Positions 18,155 through 25,193 of a stretch of 64,000 nt of DNA are shown piece after piece. Origin of the DNA: Marinobacter sp. ATCH36 (GTDB lineage: Bacteria; Pseudomonadota; Gammaproteobacteria; Pseudomonadales; Oleiphilaceae); assembly GCF_023555055.1 (NCBI RefSeq), contig NZ_JAMJPL010000003.1:310001-374000 (forward strand), in the 5' to 3' direction. The notes beneath the pieces are model-generated. The model saw only the letters and a list, made by a program, of their open reading frames with translations, did no database searches and was not told the origin of the DNA. A program made the position numbers and the translations under genes. Every line of letters starts with the position of its first letter. Position 1 is the stretch's first letter.

Positions 18155-18970
18155 CTGTCGGTACTGCTTTGGTGTGGCCGCCAGTAGTTTCTTGAAGGTG
18201 CGCTGAAAATGCGGCTGATCCGCAAAGCCTAAATCGACTGATGTATCAGCTATAGGTTTGCCACGTTTCAACTCCCGTTGTCCGCATTGGACCCGATGAT
18301 TGATCAGATAAGCGTGTGGAGTGAGACCGAAGTAATGCTTAAACGAGCGGATCAAATGCCCGGGACTGTATCCAGAACGTTCGCACAACGTGTCTAAGGA
18401 CACCTCCAATGCCGAGTTAGCCTTCAAATAATCAGCCAGCGCTTGCAAGGTATCGGGCGTTTTCGGTGGCGGCGGAGCCGCCTGGCCTGACAGCTCAAAC
18501 ATCAGGGCAGTCAGGTATTCCACAGTAACCGTTTGCTTCTCTAACAACTCTCGCTCGGAATCCAGCAAACACTCCGCCATCCGACAGTATCCCGTGTACC
18601 ACTCGGGATCAGATAAGGTGGCTGTCGCGATATCCTGCCAACGAGGAGTGTCCAGAAGGCCCGCCTCATACCGCAGACTGGTCAACCAATCCGAGTCGAT
18701 ATAAAGCATCAGGTAACTCCAGGGCTTATTATCGATCGGGTTGCAGGCGTGAACCCAGTCAGGGTTCATAATGACCAGGGTACCTGCACTGACCTGAAAC
18801 TGATCGTGCCGGTAGAGAAACGTGCTTTGCCCCTCGGTTATAGCGCCCAAAGACCATTGAGTATGGCTGTGGGGGGCATAACAGACCTTCCTCCCGTCAT
18901 CGACTTTCCGAAGTTCCACATGAGGCATGCGCCAATCACGCCAAAACACGGGTTTGCTGGGATCATTCAT
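18113..18970 (-). CDS. AraC-family transcriptional regulator
   Basis: 285 residues: an N-terminal cupin-like sensor (PHSHTQWSLGAITEG to about residue 150), then two helix-turn-helix modules (LDTLCERSGYSPGHLIRSFK and IADTSVDLGFADQPHFQRTF) and the usual KQYRQSL end. AraC proteins next to LysE exporters often control the exporter, but here the genes converge and overlap by 42 bp, so antisense effects are possible. No operator was identified. Confidence 0.85.
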   Translation of the reverse strand: MNDPSKPVFWRDWRMPHVELRKVDDGRKVCYAPHSHTQWSLGAITEGQSTFLYRHDQFQVSAGTLVIMNPDWVHACNPIDNKPWSYLMLYIDSDWLTSLRYEAGLLDTPRWQDIATATLSDPEWYTGYCRMAECLLDSERELLEKQTVTVEYLTALMFELSGQAAPPPPKTPDTLQALADYLKANSALEVSLDTLCERSGYSPGHLIRSFKHYFGLTPHAYLINHRVQCGQRELKRGKPIADTSVDLGFADQPHFQRTFKKLLAATPKQYRQSLLNQQKDTTCGE

Positions 18971-19059
18971 GGCTTACACAGTCTGGTTGTTGCTTGAATG
19001 CCAATGCAATGCAGTGGCGACGAAAAAGATAATCAGGCCTGAAATGCGGCCTGGACCAG

Positions 19060-19893
19060 TCAAAGGGTAATTTCACCCTGAATAACATCCACAACCTGGC
19101 CGCCCACCCAGACAGTGTTTGACGTTTGACTGAGGTGAACCCGCCCAGCGCGTTGCATAACCGTTCCTTGCGCGGCGGTGTAGGGCGAGCTTACCAAGCC
19201 AGCAGCCATGAGCCATTGTGCCAGGCTCGCATTCAGGCTGCCTGTTACCGGATCTTCGTATCCACCTCTCCCGATAAATGCTCGAACCTCGACTGTCGCG
19301 TCAGCCCCAGAACGATGAGGGCCGACGACGCCAAGGTTAAACGGCAAAAGGGTGGCCCAATCCGGTTTGATCGAAAGCACTCTCTCAGCGGAATCAAGCA
19401 TTACTGCGCACCAGCCCGGGCCGTTATCCACCCATTGATGGTGCGCTATGTCAGCGACCGAGAGCCCAAGTCCTCTGGCAATCTGCGCGAGGTCACCCTT
19501 GGCGATGGGCCCGGAACGAATCAATGGTGGCGCTGAAAATTCGAGCCGAACATCGTTTCTTCTGATACTCACTAACCCCACACCGCATTGCTGCAGAATG
19601 CGATCCGCCTTGATGGGCGCCCCGCCGGCCATCAACCAGACATGACAGGAGCCTAGCGTGGGGTGCCCGGCAAAGGGCAATTCTCCCTGGGGTGTGAAAA
19701 TGCGCACGCAGTAGTCTGCGTCCAGATGTGTCGGTTTCAGGAGAAACGTCGTTTCCGAAAGGTTTGTCCAGCGTGCAAGCGCGAACATTTGATCCTCACT
19801 GAGGTCGTCCGCATCATGAACCACTGCCAGCGGGTTGCCGTTTAGGGGGCTGGCTGAAAATACGTTCACTTGGGAAAATCGATAGGTTGGCAT
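19060..19893 (-). CDS. PhzF-family isomerase/epimerase-like protein
   Basis: 277 residues of the PhzF fold: N-terminal VNVFSASPLNGNPLAVV, the family signature with catalytic Glu in LSETTFLL, GHPTLGSCHVWL, and EDPVTGSLNASLAQWL in the second half. PhzF-like enzymes catalyse proton-shift isomerisations; the substrate is unknown and no phenazine genes are nearby. GGAAAG precedes ATG 19893. It lies upstream of the AraC gene on the same strand, with an 89-bp gap that holds no attC. Confidence 0.85.
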   Translation of the reverse strand: MPTYRFSQVNVFSASPLNGNPLAVVHDADDLSEDQMFALARWTNLSETTFLLKPTHLDADYCVRIFTPQGELPFAGHPTLGSCHVWLMAGGAPIKADRILQQCGVGLVSIRRNDVRLEFSAPPLIRSGPIAKGDLAQIARGLGLSVADIAHHQWVDNGPGWCAVMLDSAERVLSIKPDWATLLPFNLGVVGPHRSGADATVEVRAFIGRGGYEDPVTGSLNASLAQWLMAAGLVSSPYTAAQGTVMQRAGRVHLSQTSNTVWVGGQVVDVIQGEITL

Positions 19894-19902
19894 AGTAGAG
19901 CT

Positions 19903-19982
19903 TTCCTTTCAGCACCCGTGTCTAGCGGCGCCCACGTAGCGCAGCGAAATGGACGTCCAGTGGAGGGCCGAAAGCCTGGAAC
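19903..19982 (-). repeat. degenerate attC-like site (GFA/PhzF junction)
   Basis: The central part (19951-19982) matches the array's main attC subfamily (GGACGTCCAGTGGAGGGCC against GGCGTCCGGTGGGGGCCG at 21841). The TAAC/GTTA ends are not recognisable, so it is probably a decayed site. Confidence 0.45.
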
Positions 19983-19985
19983 GTA

Positions 19986-20405
19986 CTACAACAATTTATT
20001 AAGTGATTCCAGACTCTCAAGTCCGCCGTCGAACCGAACGCAAGCCGTCGATTCCTGCTCCCATGGGGCAGCGGACGTCGTGTGAAGATGAACAGAAATC
20101 CGCGATGTAACCAATTCATCAAGCAAACCGGCTGGAATCCAGACCATCTTGGTACCATGCAAATTATTCGGAATCGGACTCCCACAAACTCCACAAAAGT
20201 CGCTTCGGAACCCGCTTGGCTTTTGGTAAGACCGGATCTCACCTTGGCCTGACACCCAGCGAAAGCTATCACTCTGCACAAAAGTTGCGGCATTAGCCGC
20301 AGCCCCGGTGACTTTGCGGCAGAGCGAACAGTGACATTGATAGAGATTCCGTATTTCCCCGTCAATTTCGAATTTCACGCTTCCGCAGAGACATTCACCT
20401 TGCAT
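19986..20405 (-). CDS. GFA-family (CENP-V/GFA zinc-binding) protein
   Basis: 139 residues with the full set of zinc cysteines: GECLCGSVKF, CHCSLCRKV and CGVCGSPIP. GFA domains occur in glutathione-dependent formaldehyde-activating enzymes and in many proteins of unknown role. It is one of three GFA genes in the array (intact at 24330, fragment at 17296) but diverges strongly from both. AAAAGG sits 7 nt before ATG 20405. Confidence 0.8.
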   Translation of the reverse strand: MQGECLCGSVKFEIDGEIRNLYQCHCSLCRKVTGAAANAATFVQSDSFRWVSGQGEIRSYQKPSGFRSDFCGVCGSPIPNNLHGTKMVWIPAGLLDELVTSRISVHLHTTSAAPWEQESTACVRFDGGLESLESLNKLL

Positions 20406-20411
20406 TGATCA

Positions 20412-20500
20412 ACCTTTTGACACCTGACCGAGAGCACACCGGTCGCCTTTACAGAGCGAAGCGGCGTAAAGGGCATCCGCGTGACGCGTTTTGGTCAAAC
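20412..20500 (-). repeat. attC-like palindrome, atypical ends
   Basis: Imperfect palindrome between two cassette genes. On the minus strand it opens TTTGACC and closes GTGTCAAAAG, with an inner stem CCTTTACGCCGC / GCG..GTAAAGG. The usual TAAC core is replaced, so it is either a divergent attC or a decayed one. Confidence 0.4.
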
Positions 20501-20506
20501 CTGACA

Positions 20507-20995
20507 TCAGGATCCACCTGACTTAACCAGCCGCACCGCGACATCGGTATGGAGCGATTCATTTTCACTCTCGTGACGGTAACCAAACAGGTTTACCCAT
20601 TGGCCTTTCTCCAGCAATAGCTGCCCTTGGCCCGAGCTATTCCCGTTACGTGTGGTGTACGTGCCAGCGTAACTGAATTCGAATTTGCCGGATGAGTCTT
20701 TGACTCGATTGAATTCATACCCGACTGAAATTTCGTGGGTCGAGACGAATCCCTTATCTTCGGGGGACACAGCGACCTTCAGAATACTCGACTCCTCCAG
20801 AAAAGCCGTTAACAAATCGGATGGAGAACCATCAAGGCTGGCCGCCTCGCATTCACAGTATCGGACTTCCAAGACCAATTGTTTACTTCCGATGTAGTCG
20901 TCAGGATCCGCTTTTCCAGCCAGTGTAAGCCCGGAGAAAACAAACAAAGCGGACAGAATTAACTGGGAAATAGTTTTTGGTGTCATCCATGGCAT
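20507..20995 (-). CDS. secreted hypothetical protein (162 aa)
   Basis: An N-terminal signal peptide is clear (ISQLILSALFVFSGLTLAGKA, cut near residue 27). The mature part is beta-rich with a CEC motif (VRYCECEAAS) and no known domain; export to the periplasm is inferred. GGAGG lies 4 nt before ATG 20995. Only 32 bp separate it from the ABM-like gene upstream, with no full attC in between, so both may share a cassette. Confidence 0.65.
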   Translation of the reverse strand: MPWMTPKTISQLILSALFVFSGLTLAGKADPDDYIGSKQLVLEVRYCECEAASLDGSPSDLLTAFLEESSILKVAVSPEDKGFVSTHEISVGYEFNRVKDSSGKFEFSYAGTYTTRNGNSSGQGQLLLEKGQWVNLFGYRHESENESLHTDVAVRLVKSGGS

Positions 20996-21027
20996 ACAAC
21001 CTCCTGCTTTCTGGTTTTAGCACCCGC

Positions 21028-21357
21028 CTACCTCCGCTGCGCAGGCGAAAACTGATGTTCGATGACCTCATAGTGCTGTACTGAGAGGTCAGGCTCAAGC
21101 TCGTATACCGCATCCTCCGGGTACAAGCGAGCCCGAGAAATGTCGTTGCCAGCAAACGCCTTGATTGACTCCATCTTGTCCCAGTACGTGATGAGGGTAA
21201 GCTCCACCTTGCCGGCCACAGTGCGATGGAAAATCTGGGCGCCGAGAAAGCCGGGGGTTTCGGAGGAGTCCTTAATGCCAGTCTCATAGAGATAGGCCGT
21301 GAACCCCTTGCTGTGAGGTTCAGGTACCCGACATTTCCATTCCCTGGCGATCATCAC
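21028..21357 (-). CDS. antibiotic-biosynthesis-monooxygenase-like (ABM) protein
   Basis: 109 residues with the dimeric alpha/beta-barrel pattern: TPGFLGAQIFHRTVAGKVEL, then LITYWDKMESIKAFAG, and a closing strand VQHYEVIEHQF. ABM-like proteins include cofactor-free oxygenases and haem-degrading enzymes; no catalytic residues can be assigned here. It is one of four proteins of this fold class within 2 kb. It lies 30 bp from the C39-like gene with no attC between them. Confidence 0.65.
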   Translation of the reverse strand: MMIAREWKCRVPEPHSKGFTAYLYETGIKDSSETPGFLGAQIFHRTVAGKVELTLITYWDKMESIKAFAGNDISRARLYPEDAVYELEPDLSVQHYEVIEHQFSPAQRR

Positions 21358-21387
21358 TCAATGCTCTCCCTGTACTACAGCGCCTTA

Positions 21388-21798
21388 TTAATTGGTAATC
21401 TCAATGTACCACTTGGGCTTGATACGCCCGAAATCTTGACGAACGTTTGATCGCAGAGCCCTTTTGGAGTCCAGCACCATGGCTTGACCGCCTTCTCTGA
21501 CGAACAGCACCCAATGCCAGAATGGTTTGCCATACTCCATTCTCCACTTGATGGCCAAAAGTGCTTTATCGGGTAAACGTTCCCACGACTCAAATGGTGT
21601 CTCTGTTGGAGAAACCGATACGCCGCAATCACGCAAGAGCTTTCGAACGTACTCTGTGTCCGACCAAAGCGAAGTGTCAGAGGCAGAAATACCTAGTGCA
21701 CTGGCTCTATTTTTGGCTTCGCCATAGCTGAGACCGGCGAGCGCAGCAGATGCGGCAATACCGCAACCTGTTGCTTCTTCTTGGATGACGACTTCCAT
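21388..21798 (-). CDS. C39/papain-like cysteine peptidase-like protein
   Basis: 136 residues. The start resembles bacteriocin-processing (C39) peptidases: Q in VIQEEATGCGIAASAALAG with the candidate nucleophile C12, then H in FWHWVLFV and D in VLDSKRAL, which together fit a Cys-His-Asp triad. No transporter is attached, so a stand-alone protease or amidase is possible. AGG lies close upstream of ATG 21798, directly after the R' end of an attC (GTTAATA at 21813-21807). Confidence 0.65.
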   Translation of the reverse strand: MEVVIQEEATGCGIAASAALAGLSYGEAKNRASALGISASDTSLWSDTEYVRKLLRDCGVSVSPTETPFESWERLPDKALLAIKWRMEYGKPFWHWVLFVREGGQAMVLDSKRALRSNVRQDFGRIKPKWYIEITN

Positions 21799-21806
21799 AT
21801 TTTACC

Positions 21807-21891
21807 TATTAACGCCAGCAATAAACGGCGCCCTGACAAGGGCGTCCGGTGGGGGCCGTAGGCCGGAACTAATTTGATCGCCTTGTTACAA
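21807..21891 (-). repeat. attC recombination site (strong)
   Basis: Minus-strand R'' TTGTAAC (21891-21885) and R' GTTAATA (21813-21807) bracket an 85-bp imperfect palindrome. The central segment 21841-21870 defines the array's main attC subfamily. It lies exactly between the stop of the NIPSNAP-like gene and the start of the C39-like gene. Confidence 0.8.
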
Positions 21892-21893
21892 GC

Positions 21894-22199
21894 CTACTCG
21901 AAAACCGGCCTCATAAAACTGCGCTCACAGCTTAGTACACAACGAGTTTCTTCGGCGTATTTGAAGGCAGCTTGGCAATCCGAGTCTTTGAACGAAGCCT
22001 CACGATATTTTTCATAGGTTGCCAGCGACTCGAACGTGAATAACGCGATGGCGATATTGTTGGCCCCCTCGGATGGCAAGAAATACCCATGATGTTGACC
22101 ACCGAATTTCTCGACCAAGGGTATCCACATTTTCGAGTAGCGCTCGAACTCGGCGGCTTTGTAGGGATCTATAACGTACTTTAGATAGCAGGTAACCAC
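21894..22199 (-). CDS. NIPSNAP-family-like protein
   Basis: 101 residues: TCYLKYVIDPYKAAEFERYSK, IPLVEKFGGQHHGYFLPSEG and ALFTFESLATYEKYREA follow the NIPSNAP alpha/beta-barrel pattern. The start is GTG 22199 with GGGAG 6 nt before it. The stop at 21894 abuts the R'' of the next attC (21885-21891). The function is unknown; proteins of this family are often small homodimers. Confidence 0.7.
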   Translation of the reverse strand: MVTCYLKYVIDPYKAAEFERYSKMWIPLVEKFGGQHHGYFLPSEGANNIAIALFTFESLATYEKYREASFKDSDCQAAFKYAEETRCVLSCERSFMRPVFE

Positions 22200-22221
22200 T
22201 TGAACTCCCTTTCAGTTGGAC

Positions 22222-22303
22222 TTGTAACGCTGTGCATAAACAGCGCCCGACTAGGGCGTCTGGTGGAGGCGGCAGGCGGTAACGAATTTAATGCATGGTA
22301 AGC
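22222..22303 (-). repeat. attC-like site
   Basis: R' GTTACAA (22228-22222) is good; R'' has decayed (TTACC in place of TAAC). The core 22255-22284 aligns with the site at 21841. Confidence 0.7.
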
Positions 22304-22306
22304 ATT

Positions 22307-22567
22307 TTATTGACTCTGAGACGAGTCATCTATAGGCACAATGTTAAATTCAACCAGGTCGTTCCAGTGGCTAGACCATATGCTAAACAATTGAAAATCG
22401 GTGGTTTCCATCAGCTGATAGCAAATTCCGAGCTCATTGTTTACCCATGAGTTCACATAGTGAAGCCCCGACGGCAGCATGCGTCCTTTCCTGCTAAGCC
22501 TCTCGTAAACTGCCTTCACACAGCCGGGCTTGAAGCGCTCGATTACCATGTATTGCTTCATGGGCAT
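22307..22567 (-). CDS. DUF3303-family protein
   Basis: 86 residues; the pattern YMVIERFKPGC, GRMLPSGLHYVNSWV, CYQLMETTD and WNDLVEFNIVP matches DUF3303, a family of small alpha/beta-barrel proteins of unknown role. ATG 22567 or 22561. It lies between two attC-like sites and so forms a single-gene cassette. Confidence 0.75.
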   Translation of the reverse strand: MPMKQYMVIERFKPGCVKAVYERLSRKGRMLPSGLHYVNSWVNNELGICYQLMETTDFQLFSIWSSHWNDLVEFNIVPIDDSSQSQ

Positions 22568-22579
22568 GAGTCCGTGTCA

Positions 22580-22655
22580 CAGCTTAATTCTGGTAAAGTC
22601 GGCGGGCCGGCAGAGGCGTCCGATGGGCGCCGCAGGCCGGAACGAACTGATTGGT
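22580..22655 (-). repeat. degenerate attC-like site
   Basis: The core 22615-22644 (GGCGTCCGATGGGCGCCGC) aligns with the main subfamily, but both TAAC-type ends are altered. Confidence 0.55.
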
Positions 22656-22972
22656 CATATGCCGTAATCACGCTCCACCCTCGCGACACGAACCCGAAAG
22701 CTGGAGTACCACTTTTGATGGCCTAATCGCTGAGCTTCCTGATGCTCTGCGTTTCTTTTCCAATTGGTGATGCATTCCAAGCTTTCCCAGTACGATACCG
22801 TGATACCCAAATCCTCTCTGGCAGACTCAACACCCAGGAATCCAGGCTGGGTTGCAGCCAACTCTACCATCCGCTCAGCCATTACCCCGTAACCATTGTC
22901 TCCTTCTGTACGATGACTGCTAAAAATGACTGCGTAGTAAGGCGGTTCAGGAGTCTTGGCTATTTCTGACAT
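22655..22972 (-). CDS. antibiotic-biosynthesis-monooxygenase-like (ABM) protein
   Basis: 105 residues of ABM/YqjZ type: YYAVIFSSHRTEGDNGYG, AATQPGFLGVESAREDLG, VSYWESLECITNWKRNAEH and a final FRVRVARVERDY strand. A single-domain homodimeric barrel is expected; the reaction is unknown. GAGGG precedes ATG 22972 closely, right after the attC R' at 22987-22993. Confidence 0.75.
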   Translation of the reverse strand: MSEIAKTPEPPYYAVIFSSHRTEGDNGYGVMAERMVELAATQPGFLGVESAREDLGITVSYWESLECITNWKRNAEHQEAQRLGHQKWYSSFRVRVARVERDYGI

Positions 22973-22986
22973 AGATCCCTCTAGGC

Positions 22987-23069
22987 ATTTAACACCGTCA
23001 GCCTATGCGGCTGTCGAAATGGAAGCGAAGCCCCAATGGCAGGCGTCGCCGTGACTGACTTCGTTATAC
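22987..23069 (-). repeat. attC recombination site (strong)
   Basis: R'' GTATAAC (23069-23063) and R' GTTAAAT (22993-22987) with matching inner arms GTCAGTC / GGCTGAC. The central part (23018-23037) belongs to a second subfamily shared with the site at 24231-24324. The methyltransferase stop codon lies inside R''. Confidence 0.8.
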
Positions 23070-23741
23070 AGACTTCGCCACCAACATTTCTGTAGCACCT
23101 TTTTGAAACCGGTAGCTGACCGGCTGCAACGAGACATCAATACCATTTGCGGATAATGCCGCCATGACCTGATCCAAATGCTTCGAGGTAGCTCCGTCCA
23201 GCGATACAACAGGAAAGACGCGGACCTCAGACGCAACTCTGCATAGCTCCCGCATTGATGCCAGGTGAGCCGCCCCATCTACATGGTCACTGTAGAGAAA
23301 AAGGTAGTGGGAGCAGAGCGCTAAATCGAACTCGGAGTCAGGGAATGGCAGCGTAGGCAACGATGCTGATACATACCGCCCTTGCCGGCAACCAGCATCA
23401 AAGTCGGACAGGAACCTCGACATGGCCTTCATCCGGATCTCGCCAAGCCGCTCGACGCTACCCAGTGACTCCCAGATATAGTTGTTCGCTCCCTGATTCA
23501 TCTTAGCCATGATTTCCGGGTACACATCTTCAATCCGGCGGCGTATTTCATCAGCCTGAAATTGATACACCGGGTCACAAGACGTAACTTGGTGCCCACG
23601 GTCTGTTGCCTCTACATTGAAGCTCGCGAGGCCATCACCACAACCAAGAATTCGATGGTTGAGGTCGCCATACGACAATCCGAACATTTCCTGGTATTCG
23701 GCAAAAGACCGACCCCATGGGACTACGTTAGCTAACTCCAA
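23064..23741 (-). CDS. class I SAM-dependent methyltransferase-like protein
   Basis: 225 residues. Motif I is ILGCGDGLASFN, with DPVYQF after the second strand and a later FDLALCSHYLFLYS in the motif-IV position. The substrate is unknown. A TTG start (23741) is supported by GGGAGGG 7 nt upstream; no ATG fits. It is a single-gene cassette with attC sites on both sides. Confidence 0.75.
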   Translation of the reverse strand: MELANVVPWGRSFAEYQEMFGLSYGDLNHRILGCGDGLASFNVEATDRGHQVTSCDPVYQFQADEIRRRIEDVYPEIMAKMNQGANNYIWESLGSVERLGEIRMKAMSRFLSDFDAGCRQGRYVSASLPTLPFPDSEFDLALCSHYLFLYSDHVDGAAHLASMRELCRVASEVRVFPVVSLDGATSKHLDQVMAALSANGIDVSLQPVSYRFQKGATEMLVAKSV

Positions 23742-23760
23742 ATCTGACCCTCCCTAGTCT

Positions 23761-23850
23761 CTATAACGAATGAAATAAGTGGCAACCGGACAGGGACGTT
23801 CGGTGGACGGCTGTCGGGCCGGAACCGAACTTAATTGCCTTTTTGACTGG
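23761..23850 (-). repeat. attC-like site
   Basis: R' GTTATAG (23767-23761) is good; R'' is degenerate. The core 23795-23826 aligns with the main attC subfamily at 21841. Confidence 0.65.
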
Positions 23851-23851
23851 C

Positions 23852-24217
23852 CTAGACCCAAACATCGCCTTCTGCTGTCTGGCTACCGGATTCGTCGCCA
23901 GTGTTAACCACTCCTCGTGGTTCGATCAGTAAGACTTTTGCTTCACTCTCCGCATAAGGCTTATGTTCAACCCCCTTCGAAACAACGAACATTTCGCCCT
24001 CCGATAGATCCACATGCCCATCCCTGAAATCAATTCTCAGACTACCCTCAAGCACAATAAATGTTTCGTCCGTATCTTTGTGGTCATGCCACACAAAGTC
24101 GCCCTCAATTTTGACGACCTTGAACTGGTAGTCATTCATCTCGGCAATGACCTTTGGTGACCACTGTTCATCGAACAGGCCGAACTTGTTTTTGAAATTG
24201 ACGGCTTGATAGCTCAT
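23852..24217 (-). CDS. cupin-domain protein
   Basis: 121 residues of a single cupin barrel: metal-ligand motif FVWHDHKDTDETFIVLEG (two His, one Glu) and the second motif SEGEMFVVSKGVEHKPYAE. It probably binds a divalent metal; the role is not readable. AAGGGG precedes ATG 24217. It is a single-gene cassette. Confidence 0.85.
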   Translation of the reverse strand: MSYQAVNFKNKFGLFDEQWSPKVIAEMNDYQFKVVKIEGDFVWHDHKDTDETFIVLEGSLRIDFRDGHVDLSEGEMFVVSKGVEHKPYAESEAKVLLIEPRGVVNTGDESGSQTAEGDVWV

Positions 24218-24230
24218 GGGAACCCCTTTT

Positions 24231-24324
24231 CAGTAACAGTTAGCGACAGCCAGCATGCGCGGCTATACAGAATGGAGGCGAAGCCGCAATGTAGTAGACG
24301 CAACTGTGCCTGGCCTTGTTATCA
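24231..24324 (-). repeat. attC-like site
   Basis: R'' TGATAAC (24324-24318) is good and R' is probably GTTACTG (24237-24231). The central part 24271-24291 matches the second attC subfamily at 23018. Confidence 0.7.
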
Positions 24325-24329
24325 CTGCT

Positions 24330-24728
24330 TCACGGATTCTCGGAATACTGAGGCAGGTCGTCGGTTATTTGAAACCACGGGGCTTTGTTTTTCACGAATA
24401 CGTGACGGTCTGCACGGACTCCCGGATCGCTATCAAGGGTGCCGAATGGAAAAGCATAGAACTCAGGATTCGAGTCGAATTTTGTGTAAATACTCGATCC
24501 ACATGTGGAGCAGAAAACTTTATGCTCGCCCGGCGACGACTCATAGAATTTTAGTAGATCCTGACCGTCGACGATGCTCCAATCGCTGGCCTGCACTTTG
24601 GCGCGTGTTCTAAAGGCCGAGGCGTGAAGTTTTCGGCACATTGAGCAATGGCAATTAATGACCTCGGTGAGTCGCCCATGCACCTCGTACCGGACCCCGC
24701 CGCAAAGACAACTACCCGACAACGCCAT
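24330..24728 (-). CDS. GFA-family (CENP-V/GFA zinc-binding) protein
   Basis: 132 residues; zinc cysteines in GSCLCGGVRY, CHCSMCRKL and FCSTCGSSIY, then the conserved DPGVRADRHVFV tail. Start ATG 24728 has GGGAGG at good spacing; the frame upstream to 24785 is not used. It is a near relative of the broken copy at 17296. It may act on thiol adducts such as S-hydroxymethyl glutathione, but this is only a family-level guess. Confidence 0.85.
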   Translation of the reverse strand: MALSGSCLCGGVRYEVHGRLTEVINCHCSMCRKLHASAFRTRAKVQASDWSIVDGQDLLKFYESSPGEHKVFCSTCGSSIYTKFDSNPEFYAFPFGTLDSDPGVRADRHVFVKNKAPWFQITDDLPQYSENP

Positions 24729-24785
24729 TGGTCTACCTCCCTTTGTGATAATAGCAATTGGACTGAGATCGCAGCGATTGCACAA

Positions 24786-25193
24786 ACTTGACCGCTTTAT
24801 GATTAGGTTCTTTTGAAACGATACCGCTTAACCCAATAAGAATGTAAATCAGTAGCTTAGACCACCGCTCAAACTTTTGCCACGCGATCATTTTACCTTG
24901 GTGTTTTGTGCACACCGTAATTCCGCGGCAGGAAAAGTTCGCTTTGTGGTCATGGCCTTGAAATCTAGTCTGGTCGGAATGGCGACATTTGAGGAGTTCT
25001 GACTGCGGAACCATTGGAAAGCGGACCTTTTTTCCGGGCCGGTAGCTGCATCGTCATATCGTGACCAGCTGTTGAAGACATAAAATGGCAGTTCGGTCGC
25101 AAAGCGAACCGTGAGATGGTGCGGTAACGCCACGCTTTTCGTCAATTTTGGAACCACGAAGATTTAGAAAAATTGTCCTGCAAAAATAAATAG
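24786..25193. other. non-coding cassette segment with dispersed repeat
   Basis: About 400 bp without a supported gene. It contains a unit at about 24940-25034 that starts near AGTTCGCTTTGTGG and ends GGAAAGCGGACCTTT, so its ends are roughly inverted. Parts recur at 17089-17175 and 29406-29430. No clear attC was found for the VRR-NUC gene that precedes it, although GTTACCG and GTAACT cores occur. Confidence 0.5.

Noticed and set aside
21807..24324. Evenly spaced repeats considered as a CRISPR array
   Set aside because: Repeats are long imperfect palindromes separated by genes of several hundred bp, which fits attC sites and not CRISPR.
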